Assembly (NCBI GenBank): GCA_016125285.1
Contig: WGMA01000067.1
Location: 1-64,000, forward strand
Source of the DNA: Phycisphaera sp.
GTDB taxonomy: Bacteria > Planctomycetota > Phycisphaerae > Phycisphaerales > Zrk34
Direction of reading: 5' to 3'
DNA: 64,000 nucleotides
The translations under genes were made by a program, and so were the position numbers. The number at the start of each line of letters is the position of its first letter. The stretch's first letter is position 1. Under the pieces are notes generated by a model, which saw only the letters and a list, made by a program, of their open reading frames with translations, ran no database searches and was not told where the DNA came from. Shown here in pieces: positions 44,371 to 54,020 of this stretch.

Positions 44371-46662
44371 TCAGCCGATCGTGTCGTCCGCCACCGGGGC
44401 GTGGCCGTGCACCTTCACCGGGTTGATCTCGCCCTCGATCTGCACCGATCCGTCCGCCTCGACCACGCACACCGGGATCTTGCCCGCGTCCCAGTCCGCC
44501 AGCGGCAGCAGCGGCCAACGCTGCGAGCCGTGCCGGTCCGGCTTGACCGCGAAGTACTCGCCGTCCAGCCGGTCGATCTGCAGCCGCGGCCCGGCCAGGT
44601 AGTACCCCAGCGCCGTCGCCCCCCGCGGGTAGAACGCCAGCTCGTTGCCGATATACGTGTCGATGTACCCGAAGCTGTTCGACCCCGTGTTCGCGTACAC
44701 CAGCAGGTCCCAGTAGTTCGGGTCCAGCACCATCAGCTCCACGTCGAGGTAGCGCCCGGTGAAGTCACGCCAGAGGTTCGACGAGATCCAGATGTTGGTC
44801 GAGTCGCCCGACGTGTGCCCGCAGCCGTAGGGGCACAACGCCTCGCGCTGGCTGTTGACCATGTCGACGGTCAGGCGGTTCTGGTCGAAGGCGATGGGCT
44901 GGGCGATCAGCTGCGGCAGCAGCAGCCCGTTCGAGGTGTAGATCGAGTAGTCGTCCCAGCCGACGAGTTCCTGTGTGGGCATCGCCTTGCCGGTCCACGA
45001 GTCGATCAGGCCGCGCGTATCGCGGTCGACGGACACGACGTAGTGATCCTCGATCCACGCCGCGTGCTCGATCAGCGGCACCGACTCCGCCGAGGCGTTG
45101 CGGCACAGGTCCGCGGTCTCGCGGTCGCCGGCGCGGCTCAGCAGGTCGGCCGCGGCGTCCAGCGCCGCGACGCGCTTGATCGCCAGGTACGTCTGCTTCC
45201 GCGCCAGCCTTACCGCGTCGGACCCGTCGAGCGTGTTCGACGTGCCGTGGTCGCTGAACCCGTCGCGGTCGCCGTCCGACCACAGCAGGTACATCGCCAG
45301 GCGGCGCAGGAACGCCGCGTGCTTCGTCAGCGGCTTCGTGTCGCCGGTCCAGTGCGCGTACGCCTGCATCAGCAGCAGGTAGTTGGCGTTCTCCTCGACG
45401 GGCATCGAGTAGTCGGGCTTGCGGCCGTTGATCCGCAGCCCGCGCCCCGTGTCGTGATTGAGGATCAGACCGCCCGACTCCTTGTGCTCCGTCGAGTGGC
45501 TCGCGTGCGCCCACTCGTCGAGCTCCACCGCGAGCAGGCGCGGCCAGAGCGTCAGGTAGAACAGCGACACGTTGTACTCGACGTCGACCGTCGAGTGGTA
45601 CATGCTCGAACCCTCGGCGACGCTGAACCACTCGCGCGGCTCACCGCCGGGCCCGCCGCCCACCTCGCACCAGAACGTGTTCGCCAAAAAGCTCTGGAAC
45701 GCCATCGTTAGCAGGTGCGCCTGCGACTTGCTCAGCGGCGCCTGCTGCAGGAGCTTCTCGAACCGACGCGACAACGCGAGGTATTCGTCGCGGTTGGCCT
45801 CGGCGTGCGCGAGCACCTCCTCGGCCGAGTCCCAGTGACGCGTGTAGCGGAACCGCGCCGGTGTGCCGCGCACGTCCATCACCGCGTCCGACGTGTGCGC
45901 CGCCCACACCAGACGCCACTTCACGCCGCTGCCCTCGTCCGTCACCGGCATCCGCAGCGTCAGCCCCGCGGCGCCGTCGGCGTCGGTGAACGGCTCGGCG
46001 CCCTCGTTGAGGCTGCGCAACCGCTCCGTCGCCCGCGCCGTGCCGATGCTCGGTTCGTCACGCACACCCGCCCCGGCGCCCGTCGCCGCGGCCTTCGCGC
46101 CCGTACGCGACTTCCTGGCGCTGACCGCGATCGTGCCGTTGTCGCTGCACGCCGGCTTGTACCGCGGGCACAGCTCCACGTCGTACCGCAGCGACAGCTC
46201 GTCCGGCCGGGCCTCGATCACCGTGTCCCCGCGCTTGAGGCGGATGAACAGGTCGACGAACTCCGGCGGGTTGGTGAAGCGGCGCAGACGCACGCGCGGG
46301 GCGGCGGTCACGCGCAGCTCGACGTACATCGCCGGCATCACGCAGAGCTTCTCGTTCTGCGGGTAGAACGGGCTGTGGATGTTCATCTCGAACCGCAGGC
46401 CGTGCTGCTCGCTGTAGCCGCGGAACGTCATGGAGTTGATGCGTTCGAACTGCTCGACGCCGTAGAGGTCGGTCATCGACGGGTCGGCGGTGAAGGGCAG
46501 CACGCGCCGCGTGCCGTCGGGCTCGACCAGTCCGACAGCCAGATCGAGCGGGGCGTCGAGAAAACGCCCGAGCGTCGAATGCATCACCCGCCGCTTGCCG
46601 GGCTCGAACAGCAGGCCGAACCGGCTGCCGAACCGCGCCATGGGCCATGTCATCATCAGCAT
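44371..46662 (-). CDS. clan GH-O glycosidase-like protein (GH52/GH116 type)
   Basis: The 763-residue protein has no signal peptide and a beta-sandwich-like N-terminal half, then an (alpha/alpha)6-like half. WFSVAEGSSMYHSTVDVEYN resembles the nucleophile region of GH52 beta-xylosidases, and TLDGSDAVRLARKQTYLAIK the acid/base region (SLDVSLGQ in GH52). FYPRGATALGYY matches a GH52 C-terminal motif. GH116 of the same clan is an alternative. The expected activity is an exo-glycosidase such as beta-xylosidase or beta-glucosidase. GGAG lies 10 bases before ATG 46662; ATGs at codons 3 and 4 are possible starts. The gene is isolated, 83 bases upstream of the lipoprotein gene on the same strand. Confidence 0.62.
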   Translation of the reverse strand: MLMMTWPMARFGSRFGLLFEPGKRRVMHSTLGRFLDAPLDLAVGLVEPDGTRRVLPFTADPSMTDLYGVEQFERINSMTFRGYSEQHGLRFEMNIHSPFYPQNEKLCVMPAMYVELRVTAAPRVRLRRFTNPPEFVDLFIRLKRGDTVIEARPDELSLRYDVELCPRYKPACSDNGTIAVSARKSRTGAKAAATGAGAGVRDEPSIGTARATERLRSLNEGAEPFTDADGAAGLTLRMPVTDEGSGVKWRLVWAAHTSDAVMDVRGTPARFRYTRHWDSAEEVLAHAEANRDEYLALSRRFEKLLQQAPLSKSQAHLLTMAFQSFLANTFWCEVGGGPGGEPREWFSVAEGSSMYHSTVDVEYNVSLFYLTLWPRLLAVELDEWAHASHSTEHKESGGLILNHDTGRGLRINGRKPDYSMPVEENANYLLLMQAYAHWTGDTKPLTKHAAFLRRLAMYLLWSDGDRDGFSDHGTSNTLDGSDAVRLARKQTYLAIKRVAALDAAADLLSRAGDRETADLCRNASAESVPLIEHAAWIEDHYVVSVDRDTRGLIDSWTGKAMPTQELVGWDDYSIYTSNGLLLPQLIAQPIAFDQNRLTVDMVNSQREALCPYGCGHTSGDSTNIWISSNLWRDFTGRYLDVELMVLDPNYWDLLVYANTGSNSFGYIDTYIGNELAFYPRGATALGYYLAGPRLQIDRLDGEYFAVKPDRHGSQRWPLLPLADWDAGKIPVCVVEADGSVQIEGEINPVKVHGHAPVADDTIG

Positions 46663-46819
46663 CGCACTACCACTCCGCCGTCACGCCCGAACCGCGTCGG
46701 CCGCGCTCATTCTGCGCCCCTGTCGCCCCGACGTCTATACCTGTCTCGACATCGGGTACTTAAACCCGCGACTCTTTATGCGGTGACCTTAACCGCGAAC
46801 GGGGGCGGTTCACAAGGCC

Positions 46820-46848
46820 TTGTGGGGCGAGCGGCCCGCCGGGTACAA
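46820..46848 (+). promoter_or_regulatory. sigma-70-like promoter for the 47015 gene
   Basis: TTGTGG (46820-46825) and TACAAT (46843-46848) are 17 bases apart. The expected start of transcription near 46855 leaves a leader of about 160 bases before ATG 47015. The rest of the gap 46663-47014 holds no convincing gene. Confidence 0.5.
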
Positions 46849-47014
46849 TCTCGGCGTCTTTGTGGTGGTGCGAGTGACACGGGAGAAAGTCGGCGGGTCT
46901 GTGCCGCCGAGCAGACGTTCGTGCTGGCCGACGTTCAGCGTATGACGACGGTGGGCACGGGTACCTCGTCCGCACGGATGAGTGGGGAATACCCAGCAAC
47001 AGAAAGAGGCGACG

Positions 47015-47986
47015 ATGAAACGGCACGTGTGTGTGGTGGTGTTGTTGTTGTGCGCACTGACAACCCTGGCGCCGCGGGCGCGGGCGCAGGATGCGCGCGA
47101 ATCGGCGATCGTGCAGTCCTACCGTGACGCGTTCGGACGCGACCCCAAACGCGATCCCAACGGCGGCGAGGTCGCCTACTGGAAGAGCCGGCAGGACTGG
47201 AAGACCGCGCAGGACCTGACCAACCTGCACATGATCGGACTCAAGACCAGCGCGGAACTGCAGCAGGAGGCGATCATCAACGCCTATAACCGCCTGCCGC
47301 GACGCGATCACCTGACCTACCCGCCCAGCCAGGCGCTGGTCGCCTATTGGAAGACGCAGCTGTCGCAGCGGGCGCGCCCCCAGGCGCAACTGATCAACGA
47401 CATCAATAGCTGGCACTTCACGCGCACCGGCTGGATCGTCGAGGCCTACACGAACGCCTTCGGCCGCGCCGCGACGACCGACGAGCTGAAGTACTGGCAG
47501 ACCCGCGCCGACTACGGCTCGGCCGAGGCGCTGACGAACCTGCATCGCCAGTACATCCGCGCCAACCCCTCGGTCGGCGACGCGGTCATCCGTCAGGCGT
47601 TCCTTTACGAGATGAAACGCGAGCCGCAGACCGACGAGTACGCGGCGCGCCGAAAGGAAACCGCCAACGGCACGACGTATCTCGAGATCGTCACCTCGCT
47701 GCGTGTCTGGAAGGTGCAGAACGCCGGCAAGCTCCTCGCCGCCGCGAAGGCGAAGGGCATCGCCTGGGACGACAAGGGACGCTTGCTGCAGGTCAACCCC
47801 GGTCAGGGCGGGCAGCTCGTCCGGGTGTCGGGCGGCAATATCGTCGCGGCGGGCGGCGGCAACATCGTCGCGGCCGGTGGCGGCAACGTCGTGGCGCACC
47901 CCGGTGCGTGGGTCGTCGCCAACGACGGCGCGGGAATCGTCGCGGCCGGTGGCGGCAACATCGTCGCGGCCGGCGGCGGCAACTGA
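47015..47986 (+). CDS. exported protein with DUF4214-like modules and GGN-repeat tail
   Basis: ATG 47015 follows AGAGG and starts a signal peptide (VVVLLLCALTTLAPRARAQD). The 323-residue protein has three related helical segments around YRDAFGRDPKRDP..EVAYWK, INAYNRLPRRDHL and EAYTNAFGRAATTDELKYW, similar to DUF4214-type modules seen in surface-layer and toxin-like secreted proteins. The tail (about 270-323) is Gly-rich, with the repeated unit GGNIVAAG encoded by 24-base DNA repeats. It is the first of three plus-strand genes for secreted proteins (47015, 48034, 49272). Its role is unknown; adhesion or envelope attachment is a guess. Confidence 0.65.
   Translation: MKRHVCVVVLLLCALTTLAPRARAQDARESAIVQSYRDAFGRDPKRDPNGGEVAYWKSRQDWKTAQDLTNLHMIGLKTSAELQQEAIINAYNRLPRRDHLTYPPSQALVAYWKTQLSQRARPQAQLINDINSWHFTRTGWIVEAYTNAFGRAATTDELKYWQTRADYGSAEALTNLHRQYIRANPSVGDAVIRQAFLYEMKREPQTDEYAARRKETANGTTYLEIVTSLRVWKVQNAGKLLAAAKAKGIAWDDKGRLLQVNPGQGGQLVRVSGGNIVAAGGGNIVAAGGGNVVAHPGAWVVANDGAGIVAAGGGNIVAAGGGN
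47831..47983 (+). repeat. 24-base tandem repeat coding for GGNIVAAG units
   Basis: Units at 47831-47854, 47855-47878 and 47951-47974 are nearly identical (GGCGGCAAYATCGTCGCGGC core). Degenerate units lie between them and a partial unit follows at 47975. Copy number could vary among strains. Confidence 0.8.
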
Positions 47987-48033
47987 CGCCGGCGGATCAA
48001 CCATCATCAGACTGCAAACACCGAGGAATCAAC

Positions 48034-49146
48034 ATGAAACCACTCCGTATCATCGCCGTGCTGCTCACCTGCGCGGCCGCGGCTTCCGTCGCCCACGCCC
48101 AGCAGGACCTGCACGGCAAGCACCTGAGCAACCGCGACCTGCGCACCGAGGACTACGAGGGCGCGAACCTCTCGGACGCCAACCTCGACAAGTCCGACCT
48201 GCGCGACGTGAACCTCAAGAACGCCAACCTGCGCGGCGCGTCGCTGCAGATCACCAACCTCACCGGCGCCGACCTCAGCGGCGCGGACCTGCGCGACACC
48301 CTACTCAACGTGTCGATCCAGACCGCCAACCTCTCGGGCGCGAACCTCGAGGGCCTCGACCTGAAGGGCACCAGCCTGCAGAAGGTCAACCTGCGCGGCG
48401 CGAACCTCCGCAAGGCGAAGGGCATCAGCGACCTGACCAACGCCGACCTGCGCGACGCCGACCTGCGCGGCGCTTACCTGCTCAACGCCAAGGACTACGC
48501 CGGCGACAGCATCCGCTGGACCGGCGCCAAGTACGACAAGAAGACGCGCTTCCCCAAGGGCTTCGACGCCGAGAAGGCCGGCGTCGTGCTCGTCGAAGAA
48601 GAAGCCCCCGCGCCCAACGCCGACGCACCCGCCCCGAACGGCGATGCGCCGGCGCCCAACGGTGACGCGCCGGCGGGCGGCGCGGCGCCCGCCGGCGGTG
48701 CGAACCTCGTCGACGCCCCCAAGGACGCGCCGAAGGACGCCCCCAAGGACGCGCCGAAAGACGCGCCGAAGGACAAGCCCGCCGACGCCCCGAAGGACGC
48801 GCCCGCGGCCAAAGGCAACGCCGGCCCCGACGAGGTCGTCGATCCGCACAAGGACGCCAACGCGCCGAAGATCGCCGACATCACCGCCGCGTTCGAGGCG
48901 TTCTGGGCGCAGACCGGCGTGAAGAACACGTTCCACTTCAAGAAGGTCCAGTACGGCGCGGCGCGCAAGGGCGAGTACCGCACCGACGGCGTCCCGGCGA
49001 ACACCGACACGATCGTCTACCCCGTGCTCGCCACCGCCGACCAGACCGTCGAGTTCTCCGACGGCGTGTCGCGCACCGAGGCCAAGACCGTCAAGTCGAT
49101 CTTCTTCCGCGACGAGTTCGGCGAGTGGACCTTCCGCGTGAAATGA
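48034..49146 (+). CDS. exported pentapeptide-repeat protein with Pro/Ala/Asp linker
   Basis: ATG 48034 is preceded by GAGGA and begins a signal peptide (IIAVLLTCAAAASVAHAQ). Residues about 30-160 are pentapeptide repeats of the A(D/N)LxX type (ANLSDANLDKSDLRDVNLKN, GADLSGADLRDTLL), which fold into a right-handed quadrilateral beta-helix. A low-complexity linker follows (about 190-275) with PNGDAPA and PKDA repeats. A C-terminal domain of about 90 residues (ITAAFEAFWAQTGVKNTFHF, FFRDEFGEWTFRVK) is unassigned. It begins 47 bases after the previous gene, so the two may be co-transcribed. The repeat domain commonly acts as a protein-binding scaffold; no specific role is evident. Confidence 0.82.
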   Translation: MKPLRIIAVLLTCAAAASVAHAQQDLHGKHLSNRDLRTEDYEGANLSDANLDKSDLRDVNLKNANLRGASLQITNLTGADLSGADLRDTLLNVSIQTANLSGANLEGLDLKGTSLQKVNLRGANLRKAKGISDLTNADLRDADLRGAYLLNAKDYAGDSIRWTGAKYDKKTRFPKGFDAEKAGVVLVEEEAPAPNADAPAPNGDAPAPNGDAPAGGAAPAGGANLVDAPKDAPKDAPKDAPKDAPKDKPADAPKDAPAAKGNAGPDEVVDPHKDANAPKIADITAAFEAFWAQTGVKNTFHFKKVQYGAARKGEYRTDGVPANTDTIVYPVLATADQTVEFSDGVSRTEAKTVKSIFFRDEFGEWTFRVK

Positions 49147-49202
49147 CGGCATTTCCACGCGCGTGCAGCATTTGCTCATCGGGCATGAGCGGGTGGTAAA
49201 AG

Positions 49203-49248
49203 ATGTCCGGCCTGGCGCAGACGAGGTGGTGCTGCGTCGGCCGGACAT
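49203..49248 (+). other. long leader hairpin before the 49272 gene
   Basis: ATGTCCGGCC (49203-49212) pairs perfectly with GGCCGGACAT (49239-49248). Inside the loop CGCAG (49216-49220) can pair with CTGCG (49232-49236). It lies 24-69 bases before the start codon and has no T-run, so a leader control element is as likely as a terminator. Confidence 0.55.
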
Positions 49249-49271
49249 TCCCGTTCATGAAAGGATGGCAG

Positions 49272-50270
49272 ATGCAACGAAAGATTCAGCAGGGTTGGCC
49301 CGCGGTGTTGTCGGGCGTGTTGGTGATGGTCGCGGCGGGGTCCGCGTGTTCCACGGCTTCGGCCGCGTCGGACGAGCGGATCGACCTGAACGCCGGCGTG
49401 CTCAGTGAACTCGTCGCGATGACCGAAGCCAACGCCAACGCCGGCGGATCGACCGGCGCCGAGGGCGACGACGGCACGCCGGGCGCCTCGCAGGCGACGT
49501 TCCCGGCCAAGACGTGGCAACTGCCCCCGACCGTCGTGCACGGCAGCGAGGCCGGTCCCGGTCAGCTCAAGCAGGAAGAGCGCATCGGCAGCTACGGCCA
49601 ACCGCGCTGGACCGCGCACCGCCGCTTCCCCACCACGCGCGTGTACGTCCGGCCCGAAGGTGAAGTCGAGGCCGAGTACTGGCTGCGACTCAAATCCGAC
49701 CGTGACGGCCACAAGAAGTTCGAGCACCGCCAGGAGCTCGAGCTCGGCCTCGGCCACCGTCTCCAGCTCGACGTCTACATGATCGAGAATCACGAGGACG
49801 GCGGCGACGAACTCTACTTCGATCAGTCCATCGAGCTGCGCTACGCGCTGGCCGACTGGGGCGAGCTGCCGGGCAACCCGACGTTCTACATCGAGTACAA
49901 GTTCCAGGAAGACCGCGCCGACGTGCTGGAGATGAAGGGCCTGTTCGGCGGCGAGATCGCGCCGCGCTGGCACTGGGGCGTGAACCTCGTCTGGGAGCAG
50001 GAACTCGCCGACGCCGAAGAGACCGTCTTCGAGCTGACCAACGGCATCAGCTACAGCCTCAGCGACGAGATCGCGATCGGCCTCGAGGGCAAGTTCGAGA
50101 TCGCCAACGAGAAAGACAATCGCAGTGACTGGGGCGAAAACCTGCGCCTCGGCCCGAGCTTCCAGTGGTCGCCCGTGCCGCAGATGCACATCGACGTCGC
50201 GCCGCTGTTCGGCCTGACGCACGACTCGTCGCTGATCGACATGTTCGTCGTGCTCGGCTGGGAGTTCTGA
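49272..50270 (+). CDS. outer-membrane beta-barrel-like protein of unknown function
   Basis: ATG 49272 has AAGGA 7 bases upstream; ATG 49257 is an alternative. The 332-residue protein has a signal peptide (AVLSGVLVMVAAGSACSTASAA), a Gly/Asp-rich linker (about 50-75) and then amphipathic strands such as VEAEYWLRLKSDRDGHKKFE, ELGLGHRLQLDVYMIE, TFYIEYKFQED and WGVNLVWEQEL. It ends in VVLGWEF with the terminal Phe of beta-barrel proteins. A size of about 250 mature barrel residues suggests 10-12 strands. No transport or enzyme motif was seen. A long hairpin lies in its leader and a bidirectional terminator follows. Confidence 0.7.
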   Translation: MQRKIQQGWPAVLSGVLVMVAAGSACSTASAASDERIDLNAGVLSELVAMTEANANAGGSTGAEGDDGTPGASQATFPAKTWQLPPTVVHGSEAGPGQLKQEERIGSYGQPRWTAHRRFPTTRVYVRPEGEVEAEYWLRLKSDRDGHKKFEHRQELELGLGHRLQLDVYMIENHEDGGDELYFDQSIELRYALADWGELPGNPTFYIEYKFQEDRADVLEMKGLFGGEIAPRWHWGVNLVWEQELADAEETVFELTNGISYSLSDEIAIGLEGKFEIANEKDNRSDWGENLRLGPSFQWSPVPQMHIDVAPLFGLTHDSSLIDMFVVLGWEF

Positions 50271-50324
50271 CCGACGCGTAACAACGACTGCATGTGGCCG
50301 TGTCGTGGCGGCTACTCCGAACGC

Positions 50325-50357
50325 AAAGACCCCGTCGCGCGGTGCGACGGGGTCTTT
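50325..50357. terminator. bidirectional rho-independent terminator between 49272 gene and fusA
   Basis: AAAGACCCCGTCGC (50325-50338) pairs perfectly with GCGACGGGGTCTTT (50344-50357). The flanking A and T tracts let it work for both convergent genes. Confidence 0.9.
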
Positions 50358-50396
50358 GTTATGGGTGAGGTTGTCGCCCGGTGGGGCGAGCGTGTG

Positions 50397-52553
50397 TTAC
50401 TTCGTGGCCTTGTTGCCGATGATCTGCTCGGCGACGTTGTTCGGCACCTGGCGGTAGGTCTCGGGCTCCATCGAATAGTTGGCCCGGCCCTGGCTCATGC
50501 CGCGCAGCTGCGTCGCGTAGCCGAACATCTCGCTCAGCGGGCACTCGGCCTCGATGATGATGGTGTTCGACCGCTTCTCCTGCGACACGACCATGCCGCG
50601 GCGGGAGTTGATGTCGCCGGTCACGTTGCCGAGGAACTCCTCGGGCGTGGTGACCACGACCTTCATGATCGGCTCGAGCAGCACGGGCTTGGCCTTCTTG
50701 ACCACTTCCTTGAAGCCGATCGAGCCGGCGGTCTCGAACGCCGCCTGCGACGAGTCGACCTCGTGGTACGAACCGTCGATCAGGCAGACCTTCACGCCGA
50801 CCATCGGATAACCGGCGAGCACGCCGCTCTTGGCCGTCTCGCGGACACCCTTCTCGACCGACGGGATGTACTCCTTCGGCACGGCGCCGCCGACGATCTT
50901 CGACTCGAAGGCGATCTGGTCGGTGAACTTCAGGCCGTCTTCCTTCGCCTGCTCCTCGGTGAACGGCTCGATGGTGAGCTTGACGTCACCGAACTGGCCG
51001 CGACCACCGGACTGCTTCTTGTGCACGCCGCGGGCCTCGGCGGTGCCGACGACCGTCTCGCGGTACGACACGCGGGGCTTGCCGACGTTCACGGGGACCT
51101 TCATGTCACGCGAGATCTTCGTCACGACGATGTCGAGGTGGAGCTCGCCCATGCCCGCGATGATGGTCTCGCCGGTTTCCTTGTCGACGTGGAAGTAGAA
51201 CGACGGGTCCTCACGGTTGATGACCATCAGGGCGTCGGACAGCTTGTCGGAGTCGCCGCCGGACTGCGGCTCGATCGACATCGAGATCACCGGGTCGGGG
51301 AACTCCATGCGCTCGAGCACGATCGGGGCGTCGGGGTCGCACAGCGTGTCGCCGGTCACCGAGCTCTTGAGGCCGATCAGCGCCACGATGTCGCCCGCCT
51401 GGGCCTTGTCCATCGCGATGCGGTTCTTGGCGTGCATCTGGTAGATGCGGCTGACGTTTTCCTTCTTGCCGTTGACGGGGTTGATCACGCGGCTGCCCTT
51501 GTCGAGCGTGCCGGAGTAGATGCGGGTGTAGGTCAGGTCGCCGTGCGAGTCGGACACGACCTTGAACACCAGGCCGGAGAACGGCGCGTTGGGGTCGTGC
51601 GGACGGGTGACCTTCTCTTCGGCGTCCTTGGGGTTGACGCCCTGCACCTCGGGCACCTCGGTCGGCGCCGGCAGGTAGTCGATCACGCCGTCCAGCAGAC
51701 GCTGCACGCCGATGTAACGCAACGCCGACCCGCAGAACACCGGGTGGCACTTGATGGCGATCGTGCCCTTACGCAGCGCCGCACGCAGCTCATCGGCGGA
51801 GATCTCCTCCTCCATGATGAACTTCTCGGTCAACGCCTCGTCGAGCTCCGCGGCCTTCTCGACCAGCTCGTGACGCCACATGTCGGCCTCGTCCTTCAGG
51901 TCGTCGGGGATCGGGATCTCCTCGACCTTCGAGCCCATCTCCGAGGCGTCGAACTTGTAGGCCTTCATCTCGATCAGGTCGACGATGCCCTCGAACGTGT
52001 TGGCCTGGCCGATCGGGATCTGCACCGCGATCGCGTTGGCGCCGAGGCGCTCGCCGATGGTCTTGAAGCTGAAGTTGAAGTCCGCGCCGAGCTTGTCCAT
52101 CTTGTTGATGAAGCAGATGCGGGGCACGTGGTACTTCTCGGCCTGACGCCAGACGGTCTCGGACTGCGCCTCGACGCCTTCCTTGCCGTCGAACACCGCG
52201 ACCGCGCCGTCGAGCACGCGCAGCGACCGCTCGACCTCGATCGTGAAGTCGACGTGCCCGGGCGTGTCGATCAGGTTCAGCGTGTACGGCTTCTCGTTGC
52301 GCTCCCAGAGGCACGTCGTCGCGGCGGACTGGATCGTGATGCCGCGGTTCTGCTCGTCCTCGAGGAAGTCCATCGTCGCCGTGCCGTGGTGCACCTCGCC
52401 CATCTTGTAGATCTTGCCCGTGTAGAACAGGATCCGCTCGGTGACGGTGGTCTTGCCGGCGTCGATGTGCGCGGCGATCCCGAAGTTGCGGGTGTGATGC
52501 AGACGTTCGTCGCGGTTGGTTTCAGGCGTCGGGGCTGTTTCGGCGGTGCTCAT
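50397..52553 (-). CDS. fusA: elongation factor G
   Basis: The 718-residue protein is full-length EF-G, the GTPase that moves tRNA and mRNA through the ribosome and takes part in recycling. GTP motifs are intact: [15 protein letters not shown] (P-loop), RGITIQSAA (switch I), DTPGHVDF, and [11 protein letters not shown]. Domain II ([19 protein letters not shown]), domain IV ([19 protein letters not shown]) and domain V (RRGMV) follow in order. It is not beside rpsL/rpsG or tuf as in the classical str operon, as is common in planctomycetes. It may be one of several EF-G paralogues, so essentiality cannot be assumed. A TATAAT on the minus strand at 52784-52789 may belong to its promoter. Confidence 0.93.
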   Translation of the reverse strand: MSTAETAPTPETNRDERLHHTRNFGIAAHIDAGKTTVTERILFYTGKIYKMGEVHHGTATMDFLEDEQNRGITIQSAATTCLWERNEKPYTLNLIDTPGHVDFTIEVERSLRVLDGAVAVFDGKEGVEAQSETVWRQAEKYHVPRICFINKMDKLGADFNFSFKTIGERLGANAIAVQIPIGQANTFEGIVDLIEMKAYKFDASEMGSKVEEIPIPDDLKDEADMWRHELVEKAAELDEALTEKFIMEEEISADELRAALRKGTIAIKCHPVFCGSALRYIGVQRLLDGVIDYLPAPTEVPEVQGVNPKDAEEKVTRPHDPNAPFSGLVFKVVSDSHGDLTYTRIYSGTLDKGSRVINPVNGKKENVSRIYQMHAKNRIAMDKAQAGDIVALIGLKSSVTGDTLCDPDAPIVLERMEFPDPVISMSIEPQSGGDSDKLSDALMVINREDPSFYFHVDKETGETIIAGMGELHLDIVVTKISRDMKVPVNVGKPRVSYRETVVGTAEARGVHKKQSGGRGQFGDVKLTIEPFTEEQAKEDGLKFTDQIAFESKIVGGAVPKEYIPSVEKGVRETAKSGVLAGYPMVGVKVCLIDGSYHEVDSSQAAFETAGSIGFKEVVKKAKPVLLEPIMKVVVTTPEEFLGNVTGDINSRRGMVVSQEKRSNTIIIEAECPLSEMFGYATQLRGMSQGRANYSMEPETYRQVPNNVAEQIIGNKATK

Positions 52554-53454
52554 GATGGCTACTCAACGGTATGGGTTGCACGAAAAACGATCCGTCCGGG
52601 TCTTACCGGTCCGGGTGGGGCGATGGAGCATTGCTGCGGGTTTGGCTTTGGTCGTGTCGACCTGCTCCGTCATCCCACGCCGACGGGCAGGCCGTTCGGG
52701 AGGGAATGCTTAATCAGGCAAGGCGGTGTTCAAGACGACACGCTCCTCCGGCAATCCGAGCTTCTCTCTCTCCTCGCTGCGGGATTATACGCGTCCGTTC
52801 GCCTTTATCGGCACGTCCGACGCGATGGCTTTGCCTTTTGCACCCGCGCGAAAAGGGTGAAGGCGATAAGGATAGTCCCCAACGCCCGCCAGTCAACCCT
52901 ATTTGCGAAAAATGATGGGGGTTCATACCCCGACCAGCCCCCCAATCGACCGCCAAGGCAGGCCGCCCCGATTCATCTTTCTCCGCTCCGCCCGGTCTTT
53001 CATACGGCCGCGCGACCGGGCCTGTTCGCGCCGGCTCGTGCGCTGGGGGGGAGGGGTGGTCATTTTCCGTTTTCCATTGGCCATTTTCCATTTTGGAGAC
53101 GGGGACAGTGCTCCGTGCGCAGGTCCGGTCCCTCGCAAGCCCGGTCCTGCGAGCGCCGCGAGCCGGGCGGGGATGCGGCCGCCGCCCACGCCGTGCGATT
53201 TTCGGGGGGGGGGGGGTAGGTCACCGATCGCCTGTCTGCCGATCGTTTCGCCCCGATTTGTGCTGCTCTTCCTCCCCAAAACCCACCTCCGCGCACTCAG
53301 ACAGCGGCCGCGACGCGCTGCGTGCGACCTCGACACCCCCGTGGAATACGGGCGGATTGTTACGCAGGTCATTGTATCCGATGGGCGGGCGGAAGTCCAA
53401 TCAAAAACCGAACATCAATGTCGGCGGCGGGGTGCGGGTTTCGGCGTGCGGGGC
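52554..53454. other. gene-poor region upstream of fusA
   Basis: No credible gene is seen in these 900 bases. A perfect minus-strand TATAAT box lies at 52784-52789 and could start fusA with a leader of about 220 bases, though its -35 is poor. A run of thirteen G lies at 53204-53216. Open frames here have unnatural composition. Confidence 0.5.
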
Positions 53455-53502
<48 letters not shown>

Positions 53503-53504
53503 GA

Positions 53505-53957
53505 TTTCGATCCGCAGGGGTTGCACCCCTGCGCGACCCCGCTTAGATCGTTGGCGCGAGGTTGGTCCGAGCCGCGGAGCGGCGGAAGAGAATAGCGAAG
53601 GGCGCAAGCCCTGGAATGGAGGTCGCGCCTGCGCCGCCCGCGCACACCGCCGCGCGCTCCGATCGTCGAGCCCCGGAAGGGCGGCAGAGGTGATCGCGTG
53701 GCGTGTAGGCGAGTCTCTCCGAGACGCGGTGCGAGTCTCGGAGAGACTCGCCTACGCGCGCGAGTCTGTCGCCCCTTCGGGGCTCCCGTTGATTACGCGT
53801 CACAACCCGGGGCTCGCGCCCGGGGCTATTGGCGGGCGCCCGCGTTGCGGGCTTGAGCTCGCGCACGCGATCGAACACGGCGGACGCTCCACGCCGCGCC
53901 CGATGCGCCAAGCCCGAGCGGGGTCGCGCAGGGGCGGCGAGCCCCTGCGGAGCGAAG
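53505..53957. repeat. concentric inverted-repeat array (about 450 bp)
   Basis: Several arm pairs are nested around a central hairpin. The outer arms are 53505-53550 and 53913-53957, and each is itself a CGCAGGGG/CCCCTGCG-type hairpin. The next pair is 53591-53614 and 53805-53832 (core GGGCGCRAGCCC). Then come 53668-53692 and 53764-53785 (core GAGCCCCG/AAGGG). The centre is 53702-53725 with 53735-53758, a 24-bp stem with one mismatch and a 9-base loop. The long open frames across it are by-products of this symmetry. The array may be a cluster of REP-type elements or a non-autonomous mobile element. Confidence 0.75.
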
Positions 53958-54020
53958 CAAGGTGCAAGGATCATATGAACGCATCCCGACGCACTCGACT
54001 CGAACAATCAAGCTACTACA

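Noticed and set aside
53543-54007. Minus-strand frame of 154 codons and overlapping plus-strand frames
   Set aside because: They are translations of the concentric palindromes; symmetry of the DNA produces long frames on both strands.
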